Below, piece after piece: positions 8,696 through 20,226 of a DNA stretch of 64,000 nt. Under the pieces are notes generated by a model. It was not told the DNA's origin and searched no databases. It saw only the letters and a program-made list of their open reading frames with translations. This DNA is from Budorcas taxicolor (Eukaryota; Chordata; Mammalia; Artiodactyla; Bovidae). Location of the stretch: positions 52,820,001 through 52,884,000 of the forward strand of contig NC_068915.1 in the NCBI RefSeq assembly GCF_023091745.1. The letters are read 5' to 3'. Position 1 is the stretch's first letter, and the number at the start of each line of letters is the position of its first letter. Both the position numbers and the translations under genes were made by a program.

Positions 8696-11479
8696 TTTTA
8701 TTACAATGCTTTTTTAAAGACTGAGTTAGTTATAGAATGGCATGGTCTAAAGCTGGCTGACTCTTCTCAGATGGTGTGAGAATCTTAGGCTGTATTCCGA
8801 CAGATTTGGAATCCAGTAAATATGACAGAAGAGAAAAGCACAAGAACCTACATAAAAAATGGCAAATTTCTATCATCAAGTAAATTATGGTCTTGGTAAT
8901 ATGAAGAAATGTAAGTAGATGTCTGTTACTGATACACTGTGCATACACAAGCACCGTTGTAAGTGCACATAGCAAACCTTTAAAGTGTGAGGCCTGTTAA
9001 TGTTTCCATGGCTGTTTTCTATATCAAGAGGAAGAAAGTGAGTTTATTCTTTACCAAACCTGTGCTGAACAAGTCATGTAGGTTTTTTCAGTTAGGTCTA
9101 AGGAAAGCCCTAGACAATAATTCTTATTCTCCATTAAAAGTGAAGGAAACAATCAAAAGTACTGTATTGCTGAAAGCACAGAATTGGCAGAAGGTGTATT
9201 TAAAACTGGTCTATATTTGTCATACTGTTTCTACCTACTCATCCCTACCAAGAGACCTGTGAAATTTAACTGTTAACTATGAATGGAGAGTGTGGTTTGG
9301 GGATGAATTGGAGAGAGAGAGAAAAGAGATGAGAAGGGAGACAGAATTTGTAATCTTCATGGAATAAAGTGAAAAGTCTAATAATAATGTTCCTTACGCA
9401 TATATTCTCCAGTAGCCAGAAAGAGTTAGCATCCTTCCTCTCTAGTTTGAATCACCCTCTAGTCTGAATCACCACCAGGAAAATAATTTGGCACTGGGGC
9501 AATCATTTTAGAAAACTCATACGCTCGATGCAACTGTTAATAGTACCATGGTGGGGCAAGGAAGAAAAGGTTCAAAATGAGGACTGTTTTCAGCATACGC
9601 CAAATTCTAACTGATAATCCACTTGAAATAGAGTCGTGTTATTTCTTCTTCATTTCCCCTCCAATACTGCTTTGAATGTCGAATTTTCTTGTGATAAGGC
9701 TTCCAAGTTAATGATCAAAGTGCACTTCATGAACCAAAATGACTTTAACTCAGCTTTTCAGTTAGTCTTCCTAAAATGTTCCCTGGGGAGTCAAATTTTC
9801 CTGACTCAAGATATTTCTATTCAAGGTCTAAAATTGCTCTTGAGGGTAATAGCTAAGTAAACACTGTTATATTTTGGTTGATTGAATCTGCATGAATTAT
9901 TTTTCATTAAATGCAAAATCTAATTCCAAGGGGAAGAACATCTTGTTAATTGTTTTCATATAGATGTGCCCCAGGGCAGCATTTAGTTTTTCACTGACCA
10001 TGGGTTTCCTAAAGCTTTTCAATTCTGTCAAATCATTGCTTGTTTACATTACTCATTGAAAATGAAAAAAAATAAAATAAAATAAAAACTACCTTTTATG
10101 AGGAGCATTTGTTAAATATATTTTTCCTTCTAGCTAAAAACTTCTCAGTATGAATATTTACTCTAAATGAAAAAGACACAAAAAGAAAGTAGACTTACCC
10201 TAATTGAACATTTACCAATAACCAATTTCAAATCATCTCTCTCTATAAAAAGTTACTAGAACTCCCTGTTCAGTTTTCCTAACACTGGAGAAAAAAAAAA
10301 TGTAATCTGAAAAAAAAAAAAATCAGTGTTCTTTTGAGACAAAATATACTCTGCTCACCACAGATACTTCAGACTCACACATATACACTCAGTATTTTTA
10401 AAAATGTGCTGCAAGAGAGAATGAATGAACCATTATTTATTAAAACTAAGAATGATTTTATTCATGGTTAAAGATCTAGGGCAAGGATACATTCACACTC
10501 ACATACTCACTAGAGAATCAGGTGAAAATATTGTTTCAGTTATATTTTAAGTTCAGTCTTTTCTCTTGACCAAAGTTTAGATTTTGTAGTATAACATCAC
10601 TTTTGTAAGCTGCTTTTATTTTTACTATGGTCTAAAAGTTTTCTATTGTAGAATGGATCGATCTTACTCCAGCTCACAAAATTACTCCAAAATGGACTTG
10701 ATTCCTTCAACCTTTCTACTTAAAATGTCACTAAAGCTTGCATGACCAGGGCAGGATGTACTTTTGCTCCAGTATATACTGCTTGCATACCTTATTGTGT
10801 TTCCTAATTGGGAAAAATTGTCAGAGGCTGACCTGAGTGCTTCTACTAATAAAAACTGAAGTCAGGAATTCAAGTGACCTTAGCTTTCTGCAAATGTCCT
10901 TCAAATATTAAAGTAGAAAATCTTCTGGAGCTTCAACACTGGTGCAGTCATGTGGTTATTTCTACATCCCAGCGTCAACCACAGAGACTAAGAGATAAAT
11001 TATGCACTTCATAAAATAAATAGAATATTCAGACATCATGTTAGTAACATTAACATAGTCTATAAATACTCAATTGCAAAGACATTTAACTAAATGTCAA
11101 AATATAAAATTTCAAAATGAATTTATCATTCTCTCCATGAGAGAATTTTTCAATTTATTTATTTTTTGATGAGTTTAGTTGAATTCCCATTTCATGAAAT
11201 TTATCTTATTTTTGAGTGAAAACCACAGCACTTATGGACTGCATATAGGGAGCAATTATATGGGCATTTTCACTGTCTCTTTATCTGAAATTCAAATTCC
11301 TTAAATGAATGGAAGCCATGTATATGTTTTAGAGTAACTAACCTCAGACTTTGAACAAAAAGCTGTTTTACCTCCCAGTGAAAAGTTAGCAGGATTTAGT
11401 GAAAGTTATCCTAGATTGAAAGAGATTCACTGTACAGGTCTTACATAACATTAATTCAGGATGTTACATTAACAGTATT

Positions 11480-11570
11480 ATTAAACCACTTGAAACAATT
11501 TTCTGAACTTCAGTTTTCTCATCAGTAAAGTGAGGTGCATTTTAGGGATTCAATAACGATTCACTGGTTT
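11480..11570 (+). repeat. Possible MIR SINE fragment
   Basis: The block AACTTCAGTTTTCTCATCAG at about 11507-11526 followed by a TAAAGTGAGG-like stretch resembles the MIR core (CTCAGTTTCCTCATCTGTAAAATGGGG in MIR consensus). The match is short and diverged. Confidence 0.4.
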
Positions 11571-11598
11571 GCTTTGTAAATGGATTCCATGTGTTTGT

Positions 11599-11816
11599 TG
11601 GCTTCCCTGGTGGCTCAGCAGTAAAGAATTGTCCTGCATTGTAGGGGCATAGGTTCAAGACACTAGTTTCATTCCTGTGTTGTGAAGATCCCCTCGAGAA
11701 GGAAATGACAACCACTACAGTATTCTTGCAAGAAAAATCCCATGGACAGAGGAGCCTGGCAGGCTACAGTCCACAGGGTCACAACAGTCGGACATGGCCT
11801 AGCGACTAAACCACCA
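11599..11816 (+). mobile_element. Bov-tA SINE
   Basis: The element begins with GGCTTCCCTGGTGGCTCAGC (11600-11619), the tRNA-Glu-derived head. It continues with the Bov-A body (GGACAGAGGAGCCTGGCAGG at about 11744-11763) and ends GCGACTAAACCACCA. It is bounded by a perfect 12-base target-site duplication, CCATGTGTTTGT at 11587-11598 and 11817-11828. Confidence 0.95.
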
Positions 11817-11952
11817 CCATGTGTTTGTAAAAAGCACAACATGCATTGTTACTTTGTGAGAAATGATCTTAGTACCAGAAAAAAAGCCACTATAAATTAT
11901 TGAGAAACATCCAAATACTGAGTGTTGAGTGTTAACCAAATTATATAGATTA

Positions 11953-12137
11953 GGCAAAGAATTCACCTACAATGGAGGAGATCCAGGGTCAGTCCCTGGA
12001 TTGGGAACATCTCCTGGAGAGGGAAATAGCAACTCACTTCAATATTCTTGCCTGGGAAACCAGACAGAGGAGTCTGGTTGTCTATAGTCCACAGAGTCAT
12101 AAGAGTCAGACACAACTTAGCAACTAAACCACCACCA
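11953..12137 (+). mobile_element. Bov-tA SINE, 5'-truncated and diverged
   Basis: The sequence from GGCAAAGAATTCACC through the Bov-A body to AACTTAGCAACTAAACCACC (about 12114-12133) follows the Bov-tA consensus but lacks the first bases and is more diverged than its neighbour 137 bases upstream. No clear target duplication was found. Confidence 0.85.
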
Positions 12138-13543
12138 GAAAATTTTTCATATAATGAGATGTTATAAAATTGATAAAATTCTCATCTTTTAAAATGTGTT
12201 TCAGAAAATCATAAGATCTTACAAATTAGTAAATATAAATACTGAATCCAAACTCTGTTCTGTTTACTCTTAATAGTATATTCTAATAATAAAAATAGAA
12301 TCCTTCAATTCATTTAAATAATCTATGTGTAGAAAAACTGGGATGTATGTCAGGGAAACTGAGTTAAGCTATTAGAAATGGGAAAACAACTGAAGTGTCT
12401 GAAGAATAATTTAAATACTAATGTGACTGGTTACCTATAAGGAATGAATGGGGGTGGGGTAGGGTTACGACACATCTCCTAATTTATCTTTTTTTAATAC
12501 AATCCTTATTTTGACATTTTTCTGTTGTTTCACAAACTCAAAGAGAGAGAGAAAAAAAAAAAAAAACATTAAAATCAAAAAGTTTGGGAGAAAATCCTAA
12601 AAGTTGAACAAAAACAGAAACAACTCAACCAAAGTGTATTTTAAATGAATAATACAACCACACTGAAAAGTGAGGGGGAATAAAGAGGTAGCTCAAGTAC
12701 ATTTTGGACACATTACTTGTAATATATGAGCTCAGAAAAAACAAACACCAGAAATACTGAACTCTAGTTAGTAGACTTCTGTTATACAAAGACAGAGATT
12801 AGCAATGCTGACACTAACCTTTTTATACATTTTAAGCCTGTTCAAACATACAGATATATTACAGACAATGAGAACCAGCTTTGTCAGAGGAGGAAGTTAC
12901 AGTGTGGAAAAGAAAAAGGGAAGAACAAACCCTGTCTTGTGTTGGAATTTGGTTTATTCTATGTTCTAAAGTATTTGGAGAATTATATATAGAATTAGAT
13001 GTGTGTATGGTGCGTGTGTCTGGCACATGGTTTCCTAAATCTATCAGCTAAGAAGACTAAGAAGCAAGGAAAAAACAGAAGCAATGTGTACATAGTACTC
13101 AGATTTGGTTTCTAAATACTATTCTCCACAAAATGGAAACTACAAGGAAATGCCTGAATCCAAAGATGTGGCTGAAAAATAAGATAATCTTGGAAAATCC
13201 CAATGAGTCAGAAACCAGAAAATATTCACTTAGACTAAAAGAAATTATGATGATGGGTCAAAGCAAAAGGAACCAGCTTGAAAAGGCTTAAGCTAGTGAA
13301 ATCTGGAACAATTTGAGGTTGAAAATACATAATGACAGTAAAGGATTATAATCTAGCAATAAAACGATTCAAGGCTTCACACTGATAGAAAAAAAGATGA
13401 ATAATATATGGTAATGATAGCTAAAAGATAGATAAAGAAAGGAAAGCTCCCCCTTATGAAAGAATACCAACTATTAAACTTAGACAATGACAGAATTGGA
13501 AAATAAATCCTGATTTGTCAACCATGGTAATAATAAATGAATC
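12138..13543. other. Non-repetitive stretch, nothing recognised
   Basis: No gene or dispersed repeat is recognised. A GA/poly-A run lies at about 12543-12566. The remainder is AT-rich without long open frames. Confidence 0.5.
12543..12566. repeat. GA dinucleotide plus poly-A run
   Basis: Five GA units run into about 15 A. It is a simple repeat, perhaps the eroded tail of an unrecognised retroposon. Confidence 0.7.
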
Positions 13544-13557
13544 AAAAACAAGTTATC

Positions 13558-13713
13558 TTTCTGGCTTACTTCACTCTGTATAATCGGCTCCAGTTTCATC
13601 CACCTCATTAGAACTGATTCAAATGTATTCTTTTTAATGGCTGAGTAATACTCCATTGTGTACATGTACCACAGCTTTCTTATCTATTCATCTGCTGATG
13701 GACATCTAGGTTG
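13558..13713 (-). mobile_element. L1 ORF2 end, inverted 5' part of the insertion
   Basis: The minus strand encodes the C-terminal part of L1 ORF2 (MEYYSAIKKNTFESVLMRWM at about 13600-13659). It joins directly at 13713/13714 to L1 3' UTR in the opposite orientation. Inversion of the 5' part is the known signature of twin priming during L1 insertion. It begins immediately after the left target-site duplication. Confidence 0.85.
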
Positions 13714-14090
13714 TTGAAAGAAAAACAGCAATACAGTATACTAACACATATATATGGAATTTATAAAGATGGTAATGATAACCCTGTATGCGAGACAGCA
13801 AAAGAGACACAGATGTATAGAACAGAATTTTGGACTCTGTGGGAGAGGGATAGGGTGGGATGATTTGGGAGAATGGCATTGAAACATGTATAATTTCACG
13901 TAAGAAATGAATTGCCAGTCTAGGTTCGATGCAGGATACAGGATGCTTGGGGTTGGTGCACTGGGATGAACCTGAGAGATGATATGGGGAGGGAGGTGGG
14001 AGCGGGGTTCAGGATTGGGAACTCATGTACACCTGTGGTGGATTCATGTTGATGTTAAAAAGTTATTTTTAATAAAAATAAATAAATAAA
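13714..14090 (+). mobile_element. L1 3' UTR, sense part of the insertion
   Basis: The plus strand follows the ruminant L1 3' UTR, including GGTAATGATAACCCTGTATG, GAGACAGCAAAAGAGACACA and GGATTCATGTTGATGTTAAA. It ends in the characteristic A/T tail with repeated AATAAA units at about 14070-14090. It is the sense half of the same twin-primed insertion. Confidence 0.9.
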
Positions 14091-14204
14091 CATGCTGAAC
14101 TCGAGAGTAAAGGGTCTTGACCCCTGAGGCTCAACAAAAATAACACTCTCAAGTTGTAGTGAGCAATTCTTCAATAAACGCATGTAGTTTATTAAAAAAA
14201 AAAT
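14091..14204 (+). mobile_element. Probable L1 3' transduction with its own polyadenylation signal
   Basis: About 100 bases of non-L1 sequence follow the L1 tail but lie inside the right target-site duplication. They contain AATAAA at 14173-14178, followed 13 bases later by an A-rich tail (14191-14204). This is what is expected when transcription reads through the L1 signal into flanking DNA of the source locus and the flank is co-mobilised. The segment itself resembles no repeat that I recognise. Confidence 0.75.
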
Positions 14205-14218
14205 AAAAACAAGTTATC

Positions 14219-16189
14219 ATAGATCATAGATACTAAAACTTGGAGAAAGTCTGAGGAATATTAAGATGTTTACATAATTTTAAAGTATCTCTCTAAATGA
14301 TATCTATTAATTAAAAAGGATAAAATACTAGCTTTACAGTTAAAAGCAACCCTGGCAAACAGCAACTTAACGAAGTATTAAAGTTAATATGTCCACCATT
14401 TTAACACATTAATATTTTGTACCTATTGATATGAGGCACCAAGAAAGTTACAACATCTGTTGTATTCCTGTCACCAAAGTGTATAACCTGAATCTAATCA
14501 TGAGATAAAATAATTTTTATCATCAGATAAGATGAAACTGACAGACATTCCACAAATTAACTAGACTAAACTTCTTGCAAATGTCACTGTCCAAAATATA
14601 AAGAAAGATTCAGGAACTGTGTCAGATCAAAGGAAAATAAAAACATGATAAATGAAATTGATTCATAATCCTAGTTTACTTTTGCTACAAAGAATATTAT
14701 TTGAACAATTGGAAAAATCCAATTATGAATTTTGGCTTAAATAACAATATAGAATCTATATTAAATTTCCTGATTTTGATGATTATACTATGATTATATA
14801 CTAGAATATCCATTTTCTTATGAAATAAGCACTTTAGTGTGTAGGGGTAAAGCATCATCAAAATAGACATAAATAGATACACCCAAAGAAAGCATACAAA
14901 AGATATTGTGTATATAGCAATATATTAACACTTGGAAAAAATGTATGAAGAACACAGGGATTTTTTAAGTACCATTCTTGCAAGTTTTCTGTAAGTCTGA
15001 ACTTACATTAGTATATAATATTCTTTGAAATGAGCAATAATGAGTCTCAAACTTCTTATCTTGAAAATTTATGATGATTTCAAAGATTCCTTGCAAATGT
15101 AACATTCTCTAATTCAATAAAACACTTAATGAAGATAAATCTTCATGGTAGCTTACTTCACATCAAACATGATTCTTAAAGCTGAATTTTAAAATTAACT
15201 TTACACCATACCAGCTGTAATCTAGCAGGATCTCTGGATTTAGAAAACTCATTTTTCATCATAATAAGATACATGCTGGCCCTGAATGTCATTAGACAAA
15301 ACATGTTTATCTGCTGCCTTGTTAAGTGTTTAATATTATCTTAAAATCAATGAAATTTACCATAACTCAATCTCTTTTATTTTCCCAATTCTTATTGTAT
15401 TGAGGAAGCTTATGTGATGATTGTCATAAGTAGAAAAAAAATCAAATGGAGGTGATATGATATGCTTTTTTTTTCTTGAGTTTTATCTGTCCATAGAAAG
15501 ACTATTTTCATTCTCAACTTATCTTTAGAGCCTTTGGGTATGTTTATGAACAAGGCTTTTTTTTTTTTTTTTAATATACTGTTTGGGTGTTTTCAGATTG
15601 CTTCATGAATTCAGGGTTTTGAAATATTTAGAAGACAAATTTGATTATTTTCTTAATACTGCTGCTCAAAGTGAGTTGGCTTTATGTGAAACTATAATTG
15701 TTGAAATTAATTGGTAATTTTAAAAGGAAAAAAGTATGTAGGCATCATTTATCCTTGGAGGAGGAAGTTAGATAAAGAAAATATAAACTATAGAATAACT
15801 TAAGTAAGTACATTTTAAAAATCTTACTGGCTTTATTCAATGATTCCTGAGTTAGGAAGAATCCAGTATGGCAGAAAGAAAGGAGCTAGAAGGGGTGTAC
15901 AAAATGAAAGACTTTTGTAGCAAGAAGGCAGCAAGAATAAAGAACTCATGCTACACAGAACAGCTGCTCAGTTATTACAAAACCACTTGCCTTTAAAGTA
16001 TGGTAGGGGTCTATCAGGCAGATTACATAGCCAGTGCTGAATTTGCAATTCCTGATTGACTGGTCTAAGATTCCACTTCTGAGAGAGATAAAATTATAAG
16101 TCTTAGTTTGGTGATTCGTGATTCAGCAAAAGCGACTCCATTTTGGCCATGCCGCCTTGTTTAAACCAGAGCTTACAATTAGCTCTTTT
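14219..16189. other. Non-repetitive stretch with an LTR-like segment
   Basis: No gene is recognised. A T18 run lies at 15557-15574. The last 370 bases (about 15815-16185) look like an old LTR-like segment, listed separately. Confidence 0.45.
15815..16185. mobile_element. Possible ancient LTR-type segment
   Basis: The stretch contains GATTCCACTTCTGAGAGAGA (about 16069-16088), a GTGATTCGTGATTCAGCAAA block and GCGACTCCATTTTGGCCATG (16132-16151). I associate these with a dispersed LTR-like mammalian repeat, but I cannot name the family or set the orientation from sequence alone. Confidence 0.3.
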
Positions 16190-16406
16190 GGTTGTTATTT
16201 AGTTGCTAAGTCCTATCTGACTCCTTTATGATATCATGGACTGTATACCAACCACCAGGCTGCTCCTCTGTCAATGGGATTTCCCAGCTAAGAATAGTAG
16301 AGTGGGTTGCCATTTCCTTCTCTATGGGTTTTTCCCAATCCAGGGATCAAACACACATCTACTGCATTAGTGTAGAGATTGTTTACCACTGAGTCACCTG
16401 GGAAGA
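16190..16406 (-). mobile_element. Bov-tA SINE
   Basis: The plus strand reads the antisense of Bov-tA: TTGCTAAGTCCTATCTGACT at the left, GTGGGTTGCCATTTCCTTCT in the middle and CACTGAGTCACCTGGGAAG at the right end (tRNA-derived head). It is moderately diverged, with no clean target duplication. Confidence 0.88.
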
Positions 16407-17150
16407 CTTTTAGGGGAAAGGATAACATTTTTTAAATTAAGAATTTGGAACACAAAACATATGTGTATATCTAGTTGTTTGATGTCTTTATAATTTTTTT
16501 TTTTTCAATTTAACACATCTCCTTACTTGTTTTATTCAAAGGGTCAACTGATTACATGAGAATACTATAGTGGAATGTTTACTAATGACAAATGATGAAA
16601 GAATATAAAAATTCAGGATATGCTCTCATTAAGAGAACAAATAAGCTTAGAGAAAATACTTTCTTCATTCTTGAGTGAAATACATACACAGTGTTCTCCA
16701 TAAATTATCTTCTATTCATGCTCAATTTTGATTGGGTTCAGAGTCTAAAACAAAATTGTTTTGCACAGCATATGTGTCTTAAAGCTCAACATTTTTGCAA
16801 AGTCCTTTAGAAGCAATAGCCCAGCAGTATCTTAGATGATATCCAATAGATTAGAAAATAGGAGAGGACATTTCTGATACATCAGTGGTGCTAGTGAGCA
16901 AAATAGGGAAGCAGACCATAGCAGAGACTCAGAGAGAGTAACAAACAGATCAAAACTAAAGAGGATCCCAAGAAGTCAGTTTTGCATTGGTATTTTTTTT
17001 TTCTTTTCCTTTCTTTTTTATGTCTCTGTGCCAATTTTCATTTTCTCTGGACAGATTACATTTTTCAACATTAAATAACTTCCTCTAGTATACTGTCTCA
17101 CTTTCTTAGCACCAACAGAAAGCTGAATTAAAATCTGTATGAAAGACTGA
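16407..17150. other. Non-repetitive stretch
   Basis: No gene is seen. T-rich runs occur near 16494-16505 and 16992-17020. There is no recognisable repeat. Confidence 0.5.
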
Positions 17151-17272
17151 GAGCTTTCCTGGTGACTTAGGTGGTAAGAAATCTGCCTACTATGTAGGAG
17201 ATCTGGGGTTGATCCCTGGGTTGGGAAGATCCCTTGGAGAAGGGAATGGCTACCCACTCTAGTATTCTCACC
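17151..17272 (+). mobile_element. Bov-tA SINE, 3'-truncated
   Basis: The sequence GAGCTTTCCTGGTGACTTAG (17151-17170) through GATCCCTGGGTTGGGAAGAT to AGTATTCTCACCC matches the tRNA-derived head and the first half of the Bov-A body. The second half is missing. Confidence 0.82.
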
Positions 17273-17289
17273 CATAAATCTTAATATAC

Positions 17290-17620
17290 TGCATGTTGGT
17301 AGCAGAATATTATGCAGTATATTTTTAATGAAATTTCATTGCTTATGCCAGTTCATCTGATCTGAAAACCTGGAAGTTGGCTCTAAGAATTTTGGCCAAT
17401 TTCTTGAGCCAATTACCAGGGTTTTATCAGTCATGGTTCTCCAATGTTAAAAATATTTTCACAGGTAACCTACTTAAATGATTGTAAATGTAAATCTCAA
17501 GTATAACATACTTTCACAATAGCACATAGACCAGGGTTTGATCAAGAAACTGGGCACCATAGCCTTGCTAAGTTGACAAAACTCACTATCACATTGGTGA
17601 CTGGGCAAAATTCTTAATGA
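17290..17620 (-). repeat. Possible old dispersed repeat, unnamed
   Basis: On the minus strand, blocks such as GGCTATGGTGCCCAGTTTCT followed by a GATCAAACCCTGGTCTATGT block resemble a common mammalian dispersed repeat that I cannot name with confidence. There is no coding potential. Confidence 0.3.
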
Positions 17621-17722
17621 AGTCCTCCCAAAGATATTTCAGGAGCCCATTGACAAAGATCCTTTCTTTGACCAAATTCTAGCAAGAATCCTGTGAGGCC
17701 CTTTTTGACTAGACACAAATTT

Positions 17723-18429
17723 GGCCATCTCATCCTCCGTTGTCCCCTTCTCCTCCTGCCCTCAATCTTTCCCAGCATCGGGGGCTTTTCAAATGAGCCA
17801 GCTCTTCTTATCAGGTGGTTAAAGTATTGGAGTTTCAGCTTCAACATCAGTCCTTCCAATGAATACCCAGGATTGACCTCCTTTAGGATGAACTGATTGG
17901 ATCTCCTTGCAGTCCAAGGGACTCTCAAGAGTCTTCTCCAACACCACAGTTCAAAAGCATCAATTCTTCAGTGGTAAGCTTTCTTTATAGTCCAACTCTC
18001 ACATCCATACATGACTACTGGAAAAACCATAGCCTTGACTAGAGGGACCTTTGTTGACAAAATAATGTGTCTGCTTTTTAATATGCTATCTAGGCTGGTC
18101 ATAACTTTCCTTCTAAGGAGTAAGTGTCTTTTAATTTCATGGTTGCAGCCACCATCTGCAGTGATTTTGGAGCCCAGAAAAATAGTCAGCCACTGTTTCC
18201 ACTGTTTCCCCATCTATTTCCCATAGAGTGATGGGACCAGATGCAATGATCTTTGTTTTCTGAATCTTGAGCTTTAAGCCAACTTTTTCACTCTTCTCTT
18301 TCACTTTCATCAAGATGCTCCTTAGTTCTTCTTCACTTTCTGCCATAAGGGTGGTGTCATCTGCATATCTGAGGTTATTAACATTTCTCCTGGCAATCTT
18401 GATTCCACCTTGTGCTTCATCCAGCCCCG
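17723..18429 (-). mobile_element. BovB LINE, truncated at both ends
   Basis: The antisense of the BovB C-terminal region and end of the RT runs from GGCCATCTCATCC (17723) to the block upstream of YADD near 18429. The frame carrying MAESEEELRS lies at 18137-18346. The extreme 3' end of about 110 bases is missing. Frames are broken: 17614-17928 and 17968-18213 are pieces of the same ORF2. Confidence 0.9.
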
Positions 18430-19573
18430 AGTGCTGGCATAGGTCACTGCATTCTCAGAGTGGAAGATGACAACAAGGGTCTGTAGCATCTCTTTGCTGA
18501 CAGTTTTAGTTTCCCAATTACATACGTGAGCAAGGCAAGCCACAATTTATTTTGTCAGTTTCTGCTACTCAGAAGTTACATGTCTATAATCAGAGGAAGT
18601 ACGGCCTGCCTGCACAAACTTCCATAAGTTGGGAGCATATACCCAAAGGTTAAAGTGAACAAAATAATACTGCTTTAAACTGAAAGATACTAAATCACAT
18701 TTAATTGAAGTGTGTAGTTTTCAATCCTGAATATCACCATATAACTTCTATCATTTGGAGTAGGAAGGACAGAACAATATTAGATTTTTTTAAATAAATA
18801 AACCTTTTAAGCATGTTAGTTATATTGGAATACATTTTACCCCTGCCATAAGAGAATATCCAAGCTTTTTAAATCTATAGTCTCAAAATATTCTAATTTA
18901 TAATCTAATACTTAATTCTCTCCACATCCCACTAAGAAGTCATTTTAGAGTATTTTTAAATGATAAAACATCTTAATCATCAGAGAAATCAATGGCTGAG
19001 TTATTTATAAACAAAAATATACAAATAAAAGAAAGCCCACATCATTTCATTGTTATGATGTAAGATCTAGACAATTAGGCTCTGTTGTAGAACATTTTCT
19101 GCTTTTTTCCAGTTAAATTCAGTTTTTCTTTCACTAGTGAAAAATCTATTGTTCTTAATGAAAAGATAGGGCAAAAAATTGAGCATAAGTATTCTGCTGT
19201 TAAATCGTCAAAAAGCAAAAGGACTGCCTCTGTCAGTGCTAATGTTTTCATATGACCAAGCATTTATATAACAGAAAGATATTACAAAAGTTTTTACCCA
19301 AATCTGTAATTATCATCTTAAAGATTATTAATCATATATTTCCAAAATAACTAAAATTCTTATGACACAAAAAGGGGTGGAAATATAGCATAATTGCTGT
19401 TAAGTCTTTCATGCAACAAGAGCCATATCAAAGCAAGTTTTATGGAAAAATTTATATTGAGAAACTAGAATCTTAGTTTGTAAGCCGAACATTGCTAATT
19501 CTGTCTCTTAGCTTTACAAGGCCCACATTTCCATATCTGTAACAGAAGAGGCTTAAAAACATCATGGATTATA
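18430..19573. other. Non-repetitive stretch
   Basis: The first part, following the BovB, has no recognisable repeat. No gene or RNA is seen up to the SINE at 19574. Confidence 0.5.
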
Positions 19574-19713
19574 CAGTCCATGGAATTCTCCAACCAGAAT
19601 ACTGGAGTGTATAGCCTTTCCCTTCTCCAGGGGATCTTCCTGACCCAGGAATTGAACTGGGGTTTCCTGCATTGCAGGTGGATTATTTACCAGCTGAGCC
19701 ACCAGGGAAGCCT
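19574..19713 (-). mobile_element. Bov-tA SINE, partial
   Basis: Antisense Bov-tA runs from CAGTCCATGGAATTCTCC to GCTGAGCCACCAGGGAAGCC at about 19693-19712. The tRNA-derived head is complete at the right end. The 3' tail at the left is missing. Confidence 0.88.
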
Positions 19714-19936
19714 ATCAAATCCATAGAGTTTTCAATAAATTGAAAAATTCTATGATTTTCAAACTCTTTCAAACAAAAGAATCAGGCTTGAAATATTTAT
19801 TTTTTTTATTTTTTAAACATCAAGAAAAAATAATTAAAATGTGAAAAAAAAGAGTGTATCTGAAATGATTACCTTTCTTCATTCATTATTTAGCTGATGA
19901 CTTTAGCCACTTTATAATGTTGCTAGGCAGACTCTA

Positions 19937-20214
19937 GGAGAAGGCAATGGCAACTCACTCCAGTACTCTTGCCTGGAAAATTCCATGGACAGAGGAGCCT
20001 GGTAGACTGTAGTCCATGGGGTCGCGAGGAGTCGGACACGACTGAGCAACTTCACTTTCACGTTTCAGTTCCATGCATTGGAGAAGGAAATGGCAACCCA
20101 CTCCAGTGATCTAGCCTGGAGAATCCCAGGGATGGGGGAGCCTGGTGGGCTGTCGTCTCTGTCGTCGCACAGAGTTGGACACGACTGAAGCGACTTAGCA
20201 GCAGCAGCAGCAGC
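19937..20214 (+). mobile_element. BovA2 SINE
   Basis: Two tandem Bov-A units are joined by the CACTTTCACGTTTCAGTTCC linker (about 20054-20073). The element ends in an (AGC)n tail at about 20197-20214. A perfect 12-base target-site duplication flanks it: AGGCAGACTCTA at 19925-19936 and 20215-20226. It is little diverged, so relatively recent. Confidence 0.95.
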
Positions 20215-20226
20215 AGGCAGACTCTA

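Larger units (their letters stand above)
7348..11598. other. Long mostly non-repetitive AT-rich stretch
   Basis: I recognise no gene in these 4.2 kb. Small features are an AT-only-like tract (about 8575-8695), short A-rich runs near 10065-10085 and 10290-10320, and a faint MIR-like piece near 11480-11570. Open frames such as 8987-9262 (91 codons) have no recognisable domain, and nothing supports their use. Confidence 0.5.
13544..14218. repeat. Perfect 14-bp target-site duplication around an L1 insertion
   Basis: AAAAACAAGTTATC occurs at 13544-13557 and again, without mismatch, at 14205-14218. The two copies bracket the inverted L1 part, the sense L1 3' end and the extra 3' segment. They therefore define a single insertion of about 647 bases. 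The A-rich start of the duplication fits L1-type endonuclease cleavage. Confidence 0.9.

Noticed and set aside
8987..9262. 91-codon plus-strand frame in non-repetitive DNA
   Set aside because: No recognisable domain or context. Chance length.
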